NCBI GenBank assembly: GCA_963806935.1
Contig: CAWEAT010000012.1
Coordinates: forward strand, 1-64,000
Direction of reading: 5' to 3'
DNA length: 64,000 nucleotides
DNA from: Roseiarcus sp963806935
GTDB lineage: Bacteria > Pseudomonadota > Alphaproteobacteria > Rhizobiales > Beijerinckiaceae
The position numbers and the translations under genes are program-made. Within the stretch, counting starts at the first letter, position 1. Each line of letters starts with the position of its first letter. Below the pieces are notes generated by a model. It ran no database searches and was not told the DNA's origin. It saw only the letters and a list, made by a program, of their open reading frames with translations. Below are positions 1 through 7,548 of this stretch, one piece after another.

Positions 1-1
1 C

Positions 2-46
2 GCGCCGGCGCTCAACGGCTATGCCTACGCGTTCCGCAACGGGTGA
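2..46 (+). CDS. 3' end of an unidentified protein-coding gene (partial)
   Basis: The first bases read through in one frame as APALNGYAYAFRNG and then reach TGA at 44-46. The composition (Tyr, Phe and Asn among codons with G/C third positions) fits a genuine C-terminus, but 14 residues are too few to assign a family. The gene would run into the window from the left on the same strand as the cyclase that follows. Confidence 0.3.
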   Translation, partial: APALNGYAYAFRNG

Positions 47-168
47 GAGGCGCCCGGCGGCGCGATGCAGGCGGCTGTCCAATGTGTAACTACGACACCG
101 AAAGAATTAATCCGTGCGCGCCCTAGAGGGTGCTAGGGGATGGATCAGGCTGAACAGAAGGTGCGGTC

Positions 169-930
169 ATGGCGGCGGAGCAGGCGACGATTTGCAAGGG
201 CTGCTGGGAGCAAATGAAAGTGCCCATCCCCTTGCGGGGCCCGCTTTCCGCGCCCTTCCGGGCGTTCGGCATCCGGCCGAGCCGGATGAATCCAAATCTC
301 TGCACGATCTGCGAGCTGAGTTTCACCAAGGTGATGCGCGCCCGGAAGATCATGATCGACGCCACCATTCTGTTCGCCGACCTGCGCGGCTACACGGCGC
401 TGTCGCAGTCGCTGAACCCTGACGCGCTATCCGGGCTGTTGGACGTGTTCTATGACGTCTGCGCCGGCGCGGTATGGGAAGAAGACGGTATCATCAACAA
501 GACGATTGGCGACGCGGTGATGGCCGTGTTCAATTTCCCGGTCTCCCACGCCGACCATCCGAAGCGCGCCCTGCATGCGGCTCGCGAGATCCAGCGTCGG
601 TTTGCCGAGCAGCGGGCGACGCTCGATGAAACGTTCGGATTGACTGGAGCGCCGCTTGGCATCGGCATTGGCATCAACACCGGGGAATTGAGCTTCGGCG
701 AGTTTGGCCAGTCCCATCGAGACGTGACGGCCATTGGCACAGTCGTGAACACCGCCTCGCGAGCGCAATCGGCCGCGGAGTCCGGCGAGATCCTCGTAAC
801 CCGCGCCGTCTTCGACAAGGCTCAGCCGGAGCTCGCGGGAAGCTCGTCTCGCCAATACCAGCTGAAGGGCTTCGCCGATCCGGTCGAACTGTTCGCGGTT
901 GGCGAGCTGATCCGTGTGGGTCGAGCCTGA
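169..930 (+). CDS. Class III adenylate cyclase with N-terminal double-CxxC module
   Basis: Predicted soluble adenylate cyclase of 253 residues making cAMP from ATP. The catalytic domain covers about residues 62-230 and keeps every diagnostic residue: metal-binding Asp71 (FADLRGYT) and Asp115 (KTIGDA), adenine-selecting Lys111 and Asp185, and Asn194/Arg198 (VVNTASRAQ). It is therefore likely active and ATP-specific. Residues 1-60 carry two CxxC pairs (C9/C12 and C45/C48) separated by a basic, Pro-rich stretch. Four cysteines in this spacing could bind zinc or an Fe-S cluster; that is inference. No membrane segment or receiver domain is visible. The ATG at 169 is supported by AGAAGG seven bases upstream. 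A CRP-type palindrome near 60.16 kb suggests cAMP signalling matters in this genome. Confidence 0.9.
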   Translation: MAAEQATICKGCWEQMKVPIPLRGPLSAPFRAFGIRPSRMNPNLCTICELSFTKVMRARKIMIDATILFADLRGYTALSQSLNPDALSGLLDVFYDVCAGAVWEEDGIINKTIGDAVMAVFNFPVSHADHPKRALHAAREIQRRFAEQRATLDETFGLTGAPLGIGIGINTGELSFGEFGQSHRDVTAIGTVVNTASRAQSAAESGEILVTRAVFDKAQPELAGSSSRQYQLKGFADPVELFAVGELIRVGRA

Positions 931-957
931 ACAGGAGTCGCCAGCGGCGTGTCCGGG

Positions 958-1989
958 TCAACGAGAAGCTCTCGACCGGCGTCCAGATCGGCCTTCACGG
1001 CTGAGGCTCGCGATACTACGACGATCGTTGGCGGGCGGGGGCGAGTTTCGAGCGCTCGCGGCCATGGCGCCGCCGACCGTCGCGCCTGATGTTTGCTCTT
1101 CCCCGGCCCTCGCCATCGCCTGCTCGAGATAGTCGCTGAAGGCGCGCGCCTTCTGCGACGGGCGGCGGCCAGCGGGAAAAACGACATAGACGGTGACCGG
1201 ATCGAGCGCATAGGCGGCCAGAATTTCGACGACCTCGCCGGAACCGAGCGCGTCGGCGCACATCCAGCTCGAGCCGCTGGCGACGCCGAGCCCGGCGACG
1301 GCGCAGGCGACGATGCCCGACGCCGAGCGCGAAAGGACGCGCGGGCTCACCGGAAGGCGCTCGACGAGGCCGTCGCGGCGCGCGACCCAGGTCTCGTCGC
1401 CGGCGTCGGTCGGGCCGCCGATGAGGTCATGACGGGCAAGGTCGGCGAGGCTCCCGGGCTCGCCGCGGCGAGCGAGATAGGACGGCGCGGCGAAGAACAG
1501 GCGCCGCGCGCTCTCGAGCTTTCGAGCGACAAAGCTCGAATCCGGCAGATCGCCAATCCGGAGCGCAAGGTCGGCGCCCTCGGCGATCAGGTTCTCGTAC
1601 CGGTCCGACATCATGAGGTCGATCTTGAGCAGCGGATGCCGGGCGAAAAAAGCCGGCAGCAGGGGGACGATGCGCCGGGCGCCGTAGCCCGGCGGCAACG
1701 CGACCCGGAGCACGCCGCTCAGCCGATCGGCGCCGCGCGCCGCGCCTTCCGCGTCGTCGATCGCAAGCAGGGCGTCGCGCGCCCGGCCGAGCAACGCCTC
1801 GCCCGCATCGGTGGCCGAGACCTGCCGGGTGGTGCGGACAAGGAGCTTGACCGCCAGGCGGCGCTCGAGCGCCGCGATGGATCGAGATACCGAAGGCTGG
1901 GACAGGCCGAATTCGCGAGCCACCTTCGAGAAGCTTCCGCTCTCGACCACCCGCACGAACAACGCCAGCTGCTGAAGACGATCATTCAT
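958..1989 (-). CDS. LysR-family transcriptional regulator
   Basis: LysR-type regulator of 343 residues. The start at 1989 (MNDRLQQLALFVRVV) puts the winged helix-turn-helix at residues 5-65, with the typical FSKVAREFGLSQPSVSRSI recognition region. The effector-binding domain follows (GVLRVALPPGYG, then FVARKLESARRLFFAAPSYL). The protein ends with a roughly 50-residue Ser/Arg-rich tail beyond the usual LysR end, either a real extension or the result of an uncorrected base. It is transcribed divergently from the SDR gene at 2120; the 130-bp spacer has an AT-rich patch (1991-2020) suited to promoter and LysR binding. Control of that SDR gene is inferred from this arrangement only. The effector is unknown. 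Confidence 0.9.
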   Translation of the reverse strand: MNDRLQQLALFVRVVESGSFSKVAREFGLSQPSVSRSIAALERRLAVKLLVRTTRQVSATDAGEALLGRARDALLAIDDAEGAARGADRLSGVLRVALPPGYGARRIVPLLPAFFARHPLLKIDLMMSDRYENLIAEGADLALRIGDLPDSSFVARKLESARRLFFAAPSYLARRGEPGSLADLARHDLIGGPTDAGDETWVARRDGLVERLPVSPRVLSRSASGIVACAVAGLGVASGSSWMCADALGSGEVVEILAAYALDPVTVYVVFPAGRRPSQKARAFSDYLEQAMARAGEEQTSGATVGGAMAASARNSPPPANDRRSIASLSREGRSGRRSRASR

Positions 1990-2119
1990 ACGCAAATCAA
2001 ATATATCATATCGAATTCGGCGCAATACCCTTCGCATTTCGCATGGCCTACCTGTGGCTGATTGAGGCCCCCACGGCGCCGATCCCGGCCCGCCGGAAGG
2101 GGCGATGAGGAGCATGAGA

Positions 2120-2866
2120 ATGGGTGAGCTCAGCGGAAAGGTGGCGATCGTCACCGGCGCGTCCAAGGGCATCGGCGCGGCGATCGCGCGGCGCTTCGGC
2201 GAAGCGGGGGCGGCGGTCGCCGTCAATTATGCGTCGGACAAGGCCGGCGCCGAACGAGTGGCCGACGAGATCGTCAAGAAGGGCGGCAAGGCGGTCGCGA
2301 TCCAGGCAAATGTGGCGAAAGGCGCCGACGTCAAGCGCCTGTTCGCCGAGACCCGGGCGAAGCTCGGCGCGCCCTCGATCCTCGTCAACAACGCGGGCGT
2401 CTATGCCTTCGCCCCGATCGAGGCGGTGACGGAAGAGGATGTCGAGAGGCAGTTCGGCGCCAATGTGCTCGGCACGCTTCTCGCAAGCAAGGAGGCGGTC
2501 GCGAGCTTCGACGGCGCCGGCGGCAGCATCATCAATTTGAGCACGATCGCGAGCGTGAACCCGGTGCCGAACTCGGTCGTCTATTCGGCCTCGAAGGCGG
2601 CGGTCGACACCATCACCAAGGCGCTCGCGCTCGAACTCGCGCCGAAGAAGATCCGGGTCAACGCGATCGCGCCGGGCGCGACGGAGACGGAGGGAACAAA
2701 AACGATGGGGCTCAACATGGAGACGGCGAAAGCCATGGGAATGGTGATGCCAATGGGCCGGATGGGCCAGCCCGACGATATCGCCCGAGTCGCGCTGTTC
2801 CTTGCCTCCGACCAGTCGTCCTGGCTGACCGGCGAGCGCATCTCGGCTTCGGGCGGGCAGCGATAA
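2120..2866 (+). CDS. Short-chain dehydrogenase/reductase (3-oxoacyl-ACP reductase-like)
   Basis: Classical SDR of 248 residues using NAD(P)H. The cofactor loop TGASKGIG sits near residue 13, NNAG follows in the middle, and the catalytic YSASK motif is near residue 155; the sequence ends in SASGGQR, as in FabG-like proteins. The ATG at 2120 is preferred over those at 2105 and 2114 because GAGGAG lies eight bases upstream. Divergence from a LysR gene suggests induction by that regulator. Basic residues after the first strand (NYASDKAGAER) favour NADPH weakly. The substrate cannot be told from sequence. Confidence 0.92.
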   Translation: MGELSGKVAIVTGASKGIGAAIARRFGEAGAAVAVNYASDKAGAERVADEIVKKGGKAVAIQANVAKGADVKRLFAETRAKLGAPSILVNNAGVYAFAPIEAVTEEDVERQFGANVLGTLLASKEAVASFDGAGGSIINLSTIASVNPVPNSVVYSASKAAVDTITKALALELAPKKIRVNAIAPGATETEGTKTMGLNMETAKAMGMVMPMGRMGQPDDIARVALFLASDQSSWLTGERISASGGQR

Positions 2867-2882
2867 CGGACACGATACGCCA

Positions 2883-2915
2883 GCGAGCCGCCCCGCTTTC
2901 GCGGGAGCGGCTCGC
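2883..2915. terminator. GC-rich hairpin between convergent genes, likely bidirectional terminator
   Basis: An inverted repeat GCGAGCCGC...GCGGCTCGC closes a stem of about 14 bp with one bulge and a TTTC loop. It sits in the 75-bp gap between the stop codons of the converging SDR (2866) and secreted-protein gene (2942). No U-tract follows on either strand, so the call rests on stem strength and position. Confidence 0.5.
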
Positions 2916-2941
2916 AAACGCAGGCCTACGTGACGCGGATA

Positions 2942-3262
2942 TTACATTCCGCACGTGGCCGTATACCGGCCGTTGAAGTCGCGGTCGAGGAAGCAGCCCG
3001 AATTCGGCTGGGCCCATCCGCCCGTCGCAACCGAGAACGGCGCGGTCAGGACGCCGAACACGGGTCCAACCACCGGCCCGATCACCGGAATGCCGTAGTT
3101 GTTGTAGTTATTGGCGCGATAAGCGCCGCCCTCGAACGGGGCGTAACTGCGGGTGACCGCCGGATCCTGATTGTCATAGCCGTTGAAGGTCTGGGCAAAG
3201 GCCGGCGTGGCGACAAAAGCCAGGGAAACGGCGGTCGCGAGAAGTGCTGTGCGTGCGTACAT
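2942..3262 (-). CDS. Small secreted protein of unknown function
   Basis: 106 residues beginning with a clear Sec signal peptide (MYARTALLATAVSLAFVATPAFA, cleavage after AFA about residue 23). The mature part is rich in Gly, Asn, Tyr and Pro, including a VIGPVVGPVFGV segment, and ends with two cysteines (GCFLDRD and TATCGM) that could form a disulfide. I do not recognise a named domain. AGGAG lies just before the ATG at 3262. It converges on the SDR gene across a strong hairpin. Periplasmic or outer-surface location is inferred from the signal peptide. Confidence 0.75.
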   Translation of the reverse strand: MYARTALLATAVSLAFVATPAFAQTFNGYDNQDPAVTRSYAPFEGGAYRANNYNNYGIPVIGPVVGPVFGVLTAPFSVATGGWAQPNSGCFLDRDFNGRYTATCGM

Positions 3263-3516
3263 GATTTTCTCCTAATGGGTTCTCTCAACCCTGCGAAACC
3301 AATCGCTGGGCCTCCAATCGGTTCCATGCATCGCGCGGAATTGAACGACGGCGGTCCGCCGGGGGAAACTTGGCTAACGCCTGAAATTCTTTTCAAAATC
3401 CGACGACATCTTGAGTATTCCTGCCCGAACGGTCCGGACGAAGCCGCCATACTCAGGCCGCGGTCGGGCGCCTTTCTCCAGGCGCGGCGACCCGATCGAC
3501 GTTCGTGAGACCTTAA

Positions 3517-4263
3517 ATGGGACGCTTCGCCTCCACCGTCGCCTATTACGAGAGCGCCCGGGCGCCCTATGGCGAGGCGTTCTTCGCTGCTGTTGGGCGC
3601 GACCTCGGACTCGACCGCAGCCAGCGCCTCATCGACGTCGGGACGGGGCCGGGCTTGCTCGCGATCGGGTTTGCGCCCGATTGCCGCGAAGTCGTCGGCG
3701 TCGACCCGGAGCCGGCGATGCTCGAAGCCGCCCGCTCGGCGGCGTCGCGCGCGGGCGTCGCGGTCAAATTCGTCGAGGGCCGCTTCGAGGACAAGGCCGC
3801 CGGACTCGGCGGGTTCGACGTCGTGACGATCGGCCGCGCCATCCACTGGCTTGACCCGGAGCCGGCGCAAAAGGCCCTCGATCGCGTCGTCAGGCCGGGC
3901 GGCAGGATTCTCGTCTGCCACGCCTCGAGCGTCGACGACGGCCGCAACCCCTGGCTTCAAGCCTTCATGCAGGTGCGCAACCGCTGGAGGACCGAGCGAC
4001 CGGCCTTCGATCGCGACCGTTTTTTCGCCGGCGGACCGTTCGTCCCGCGCCGGACGATCAGGGTCGAGACGGCGGTAACGATCAGCGTCGAGCGCCTCGC
4101 CGACCGCATCCTGTCGATGTCGGGCTCCTCGCCGGAGCGGCTCGGCGACGACGCGCCGGCGATGAGGCGCGCCATGCGCGAGGCGCTTGAGCCTTTCGCC
4201 GCCGAGGGCGCGGTCGAGGAGATCGTCGAGGCGGAGGCGGAGGTGTTCGAGCGGGGCGGGTGA
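3517..4263 (+). CDS. Class I SAM-dependent methyltransferase (Methyltransf_11 type)
   Basis: 248 residues with a Rossmann-fold methyltransferase core. Motif I is DVGTGPGLLA near residue 42, the acidic residue of motif II lies in VGVDPEPAMLEAA, and motif IV/post-I appears as FDVVTIGRAIHWLDPE followed by VVRPGGRILV. These are the features of SAM-binding small-molecule methyltransferases. The C-terminal 90 residues are variable and presumably bind the substrate, which I cannot predict. No strong ribosome site precedes the ATG at 3517. It stands alone between a divergent secreted-protein gene and the toxin-antitoxin pair. Confidence 0.9.
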   Translation: MGRFASTVAYYESARAPYGEAFFAAVGRDLGLDRSQRLIDVGTGPGLLAIGFAPDCREVVGVDPEPAMLEAARSAASRAGVAVKFVEGRFEDKAAGLGGFDVVTIGRAIHWLDPEPAQKALDRVVRPGGRILVCHASSVDDGRNPWLQAFMQVRNRWRTERPAFDRDRFFAGGPFVPRRTIRVETAVTISVERLADRILSMSGSSPERLGDDAPAMRRAMREALEPFAAEGAVEEIVEAEAEVFERGG

Positions 4264-4398
4264 TTAATCAGCGGGGCGGCAGCGATAGGCAACGGCCTCA
4301 TGCGGCGGAGCGCTTGGCCAGTTCGGCCTCAATTCCAAGCGGATTGAGAGTAGGGCGATATCTGGCAGACGACGCGTTCGCCGTGGTATCATGCGCGC

Positions 4399-4629
4399 AT
4401 GAACAGCGCTTTGAAAGACATGCTTCGGCGCATCGATGAGTGGCCTGCCGACGACCAGGAAGCTTTGCTTGAAGCAGCCCGAAGCATTGAGGCTGAGCGC
4501 TCGGGCGTTTATCAGGCGTCCGCGGCGGAGCTGGCCGCGATTGATCGAGGGCTCGATGATGTCCGCGCGGGTCGTTTCTCGACGGCAGAAGCGGTGGCAA
4601 AGGTTCGCGCGAAATTCCGCGGCGAATGA
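4399..4629 (+). CDS. Antitoxin of a ParE/RelE-type toxin-antitoxin pair
   Basis: 76 residues, helical, with KDMLRRIDEWPADDQEALLEAARSIEAERSGVYQ followed by a region with AAIDRGLDDVRAGRFST, a pattern seen in small antitoxins paired with ParE/RelE toxins. Antitoxins of this kind bind and neutralise the toxin and often repress their own promoter. The role is inferred mostly from its partner: the next gene begins four bases before this one ends (ATGA overlap at 4626-4629), so the two are translationally coupled. Confidence 0.72.
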   Translation: MNSALKDMLRRIDEWPADDQEALLEAARSIEAERSGVYQASAAELAAIDRGLDDVRAGRFSTAEAVAKVRAKFRGE

Positions 4630-4913
4630 TTGTCCGATGGACAGCGGCTGCGCTTGCCGACCTTAAATTGATAGAGAATTACCAGAGGCATCATTGGCCG
4701 GCGCTGCGCGCGCGCTTCGAAACGCAATTGGCGGCGGCGGAGCGGCGTATCGCAGAGTTTCCGCTCGGCGCGCCCGAGGTCGAACAAAGGCCCGGTGTTC
4801 GAGTGGCGGCGGTCCTCGGTTTTCCCTATCGGCTTTTTTATTGGACGGGGACGGTCGAAATTGAAGTGCTCGCGATCCGGCATACGTCTCGGCGGCCATT
4901 GTTTGAACGATAG
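4626..4913 (+). CDS. ParE/RelE-family toxin
   Basis: 95 residues matching the ParE/RelE toxin fold: an N-terminal strand and helix (VRWTAAALADLKLIENYQ), a second helix with RFETQLAAAERRIAEFP, and the C-terminal sheet VAAVLGFPYRLFYWTGTVEIEVLAIRHTSRRP. The final R-H-x-x-R-R is typical of the family. ParE members poison gyrase while RelE members cut ribosome-bound mRNA; the sequence does not clearly separate them, although the 'YRLFYW...VEVLAIRH' form is closer to ParE. It overlaps its antitoxin by 4 bp and converges on urtE. Function is inferred from the family. Confidence 0.82.
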   Translation: MIVRWTAAALADLKLIENYQRHHWPALRARFETQLAAAERRIAEFPLGAPEVEQRPGVRVAAVLGFPYRLFYWTGTVEIEVLAIRHTSRRPLFER

Positions 4914-4954
4914 TCCCCCTACAGTCCGCGCGGTTCCGCAGTCGGCGCCGCGCC

Positions 4955-5650
4955 TCACACCGTCATCCGGCCCCGCACCTGTTCCTCGTTCATCAACTCG
5001 CGCGTGCCCGAAAGAACGACCGCGCCGCGGTCCATGACCGCGTAGTCGTCGGCGATGTCGCGCGCCCATTCGAAATATTGCTCCACCACCAGGATCGCCA
5101 TCTCGCCCTTGCGCCTGAGATGCACCAGCGCGCGGCCGATGTCCTTGATGATCGAGGGCTGGATGCCTTCCGTCGGCTCATCCAGAATCAGCAGCTTCGG
5201 CCGCGTCACCAGCGCGCGCCCGATCGCGAGCTGCTGCTGTTGCCCGCCCGAAAGGTCGCCGCCGCGCCGCCCCAGCATGTCGTTGAGAACAGGGAACAGG
5301 CTGAAGATCTCGTCGTCGATGGCGCGCTCGGCGCGCGGCAAGGTCGCAAAGCCGGTCTGCAGGTTCTCCTTGACCGAAAGAAGCGGGAAAATCTCGCGCC
5401 CCTGCGGAACATAGCCAAAACCGGCGCGCGCCCGCTGATGGGGCGAGAGCGCGCTCATCTCCTTGCCATTCCACTGGATCGAGCCCGAGGCGACGCCGTG
5501 CTGACCGACGATGGCGCGCAACAGCGACGACTTGCCGACGCCGTTGCGGCCAAGCACGCAGAGGATACGTCCGACTTCGGCCTTGAGCGACACCGAGCGC
5601 AGCGCCTGCGCCGCGCCATAGAAGAGATCGATGCGATCGACGTTCAGCAT
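4955..5650 (-). CDS. urtE: Urea ABC transporter, ATP-binding subunit UrtE
   Basis: 231 residues, a LivF-like ABC ATPase. Walker A is GRNGVGKSS near residue 35, the signature LSGGQQQQLAIGRAL is near residue 134, and Walker B with the catalytic Glu is LLILDEPTEGIQP. The EGIQPSII continuation is characteristic of UrtE. It powers uptake of urea through UrtBC together with UrtD. It is the last gene of the urtABCDE operon, starting 6 bp after urtD ends. In proteobacteria this operon is normally induced by nitrogen limitation. Confidence 0.96.
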   Translation of the reverse strand: MLNVDRIDLFYGAAQALRSVSLKAEVGRILCVLGRNGVGKSSLLRAIVGQHGVASGSIQWNGKEMSALSPHQRARAGFGYVPQGREIFPLLSVKENLQTGFATLPRAERAIDDEIFSLFPVLNDMLGRRGGDLSGGQQQQLAIGRALVTRPKLLILDEPTEGIQPSIIKDIGRALVHLRRKGEMAILVVEQYFEWARDIADDYAVMDRGAVVLSGTRELMNEEQVRGRMTV

Positions 5651-5656
5651 GGAACT

Positions 5657-6427
5657 TCACCGCCCCAGATAGACTTCGACGACCCGCGGGTCGTCGCTGA
5701 CCTGATCGAGCGTGCCCTCGGCGAGCACCGAGCCTTCATGCAGGCACGTCACCTTGACCCCGAGCTCGCGGACGAAATGCATATCGTGCTCGACCACGAT
5801 CACCGAATGATCGCGTGCGATTTCGCGCAACAGATCGGCGGTCGCCGCGGTCTCGCTGTCGGTCATGCCGGCGACCGGCTCGTCGACCAGGAGGAGCTTC
5901 GGATCCTGCGCGAGCAGCATGCCGATCTCGAGCCATTGCTTCTGCCCGTGCGACAGCGACCCGGCGACCCGAGCCCGATGGTCGGTGAGCCGGGTGGTGG
6001 CGAGAATGGCGTTGATCGTCTTGAGCGTCTTCGCGTCTTCCCGCCCGAACAGGGTCGCGCGGACGCTGCGCGGCGCCTTCGTCGCCAGGAGGAGATTATC
6101 CTCGACCGTGTGATATTCGAACACGGTCGGCTTCTGAAACTTGCGCCCGACCCCGAGCGTCGCGATCTCGGCTTCGTCGAGTTTGGTCAGATCGTGCCGG
6201 CCGTCGAACATGACCTCGCCTTCGTCGGGGCGGGTCTTGCCGGTGATGACGTCCATCATCGTCGTCTTGCCGGCGCCATTGGGGCCGATGATGGCGCGCA
6301 TCTCGCCGGGCAAGAGCATCAGCGACAGGCTGCGCAGCGCCTTATAGCCGTCGAACGACACGCTGACTCCGTCGAGATAGAGCAGCGTCTGGGTGAGCGC
6401 CGGATTGCTCGTCTCCGCTAGAGTCAC
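5657..6427 (-). CDS. urtD: Urea ABC transporter, ATP-binding subunit UrtD
   Basis: 256 residues, a LivG-like ABC ATPase. Walker A GPNGAGKTT lies near residue 52, the signature is the degenerate LSHGQKQWLEIGM typical of UrtD, and Walker B reads LLLVDEPVAGMTD. The LGVGRKFQKPTVFEYHTVEDNL stretch is also typical. It pairs with UrtE as the second motor subunit. Its ATG overlaps the urtC stop by 4 bp (6424-6427), indicating coupled translation. Confidence 0.96.
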   Translation of the reverse strand: MTLAETSNPALTQTLLYLDGVSVSFDGYKALRSLSLMLLPGEMRAIIGPNGAGKTTMMDVITGKTRPDEGEVMFDGRHDLTKLDEAEIATLGVGRKFQKPTVFEYHTVEDNLLLATKAPRSVRATLFGREDAKTLKTINAILATTRLTDHRARVAGSLSHGQKQWLEIGMLLAQDPKLLLVDEPVAGMTDSETAATADLLREIARDHSVIVVEHDMHFVRELGVKVTCLHEGSVLAEGTLDQVSDDPRVVEVYLGR

Positions 6428-7548
6428 GGCTCGGCCCCTTCTTCGACAGCGTCGACGGAAATGACCTCACGCGGCTTCGGCTCGCTGCCTCGCAGGACAA
6501 GACCGAGCAGGCCCCGGGGCAGGAACAGGGTGCCGAGCACAAAGAGGAGGCCAAGCCCGTAGAGCCAGTATTCGGGGAATGCGCCGGTGAAATAGGTCTT
6601 GGCGAAGTTGACGGCGATCGCGCCGATCGCCGCGCCGATCAGCGTCCCGCGGCCGCCGACCGCGACCCAGATCGCCGCCTCGATCGAGTTCGCGGGCGCG
6701 AATTCGCTCGGGTTGATGATGCCGACCTGCGGCACATAGAGCGCGCCGGCAATCCCGGCGATGATGGCCGAAACGACAAATACGAACAGCTTATAGTTCT
6801 CGACCCGATAGCCGAGAAAGCGCATGCGGCTCTCGGCGTCGCGCACCGCCACCAGCGCCTTGCCGTATTTCGACGACGTGATCGCCCGCGAAACGACATA
6901 GGCGAGGATGAGCGCGATGGCGCTCGCGGCGAACAGCGCGGCTTTGGTCGACGCCGCCTGGAGGGAGAAGCCGAGCAGGTCCTTGAAGTCGGTGAGGCCG
7001 TTGTTGCCGCCAAAGCCGAAGTCGTTGCGGAAGAATTCCTTGAACAAGGCGAAGGTCATCGCCTGGGTGATGATCGAGAGATAGACGCCGGTGACGCGCG
7101 AGCGGAAGGCGAACCAGCCGAAGGCGAGCGCCAGCAGCCCGGGCACGAGCACCACCATCAGCATCGCATAAGGGAACCAGTTGAAGCCCCACCAGGCGAC
7201 CGGCAACTCCTTCCAGTTCAGGAACACCATGAAGTCGGGGAGAATCGGATTGGCGTAGACGCCGCGGGTCCCGATCTGCCGCATCAGATACATGCCCATC
7301 GCATAGCCGCCGAGCGCGAAGAACGCGCCATGGCCGAGCGACAGGATGCCGCAATAGCCCCAGACCAGATCGAGCGCGACGGCGAGGATCGCGTAGCAAA
7401 GATATTTGCCGAGCAGCTGCACCAGATAGGGCGGCAGGTAGAAGGCGGAGCCGGGCGATACCGCCAGCGACAGCAACGGCACCAGGACCGCCGCGACGAT
7501 GAGGATCGCGACAAAGACGAGACCAAGCTGGTTGAGCCGAGCGCTCAT
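6424..7548 (-). CDS. urtC: Urea ABC transporter, permease UrtC
   Basis: 374-residue inner-membrane permease of the LivM type. It opens with a hydrophobic segment after MSARLNQLG and carries about ten membrane helices. The conserved regions LVWGYCGILSLGHGAFFALGGYAMGMY and VGGRGTLIGAAIGAIAVN are present. The start at 7548 is chosen because the frame upstream of it is the antisense of urtB and because it overlaps the urtB stop (ATGA at 7545-7548). A soluble insert with FKEFFRNDFGFGGNNGLTDF is a UrtC hallmark. Confidence 0.95.
   Translation of the reverse strand: MSARLNQLGLVFVAILIVAAVLVPLLSLAVSPGSAFYLPPYLVQLLGKYLCYAILAVALDLVWGYCGILSLGHGAFFALGGYAMGMYLMRQIGTRGVYANPILPDFMVFLNWKELPVAWWGFNWFPYAMLMVVLVPGLLALAFGWFAFRSRVTGVYLSIITQAMTFALFKEFFRNDFGFGGNNGLTDFKDLLGFSLQAASTKAALFAASAIALILAYVVSRAITSSKYGKALVAVRDAESRMRFLGYRVENYKLFVFVVSAIIAGIAGALYVPQVGIINPSEFAPANSIEAAIWVAVGGRGTLIGAAIGAIAVNFAKTYFTGAFPEYWLYGLGLLFVLGTLFLPRGLLGLVLRGSEPKPREVISVDAVEEGAEP

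Noticed and set aside
4298..4398. Minus-strand tail reading ...YRPTLNPLGIEAELAKRSAA before a stop
   Set aside because: It looks like a plausible C-terminus, but no start, ribosome site or upstream domain supports a gene, and it overlaps the toxin-antitoxin promoter.
5078..6421. Long open frame (447 codons) antisense to urtD/urtE
   Set aside because: Its product is a random-looking Arg/Asp/His-rich sequence that is the mirror of well-conserved ATPase genes; such shadows are expected in GC-rich DNA.
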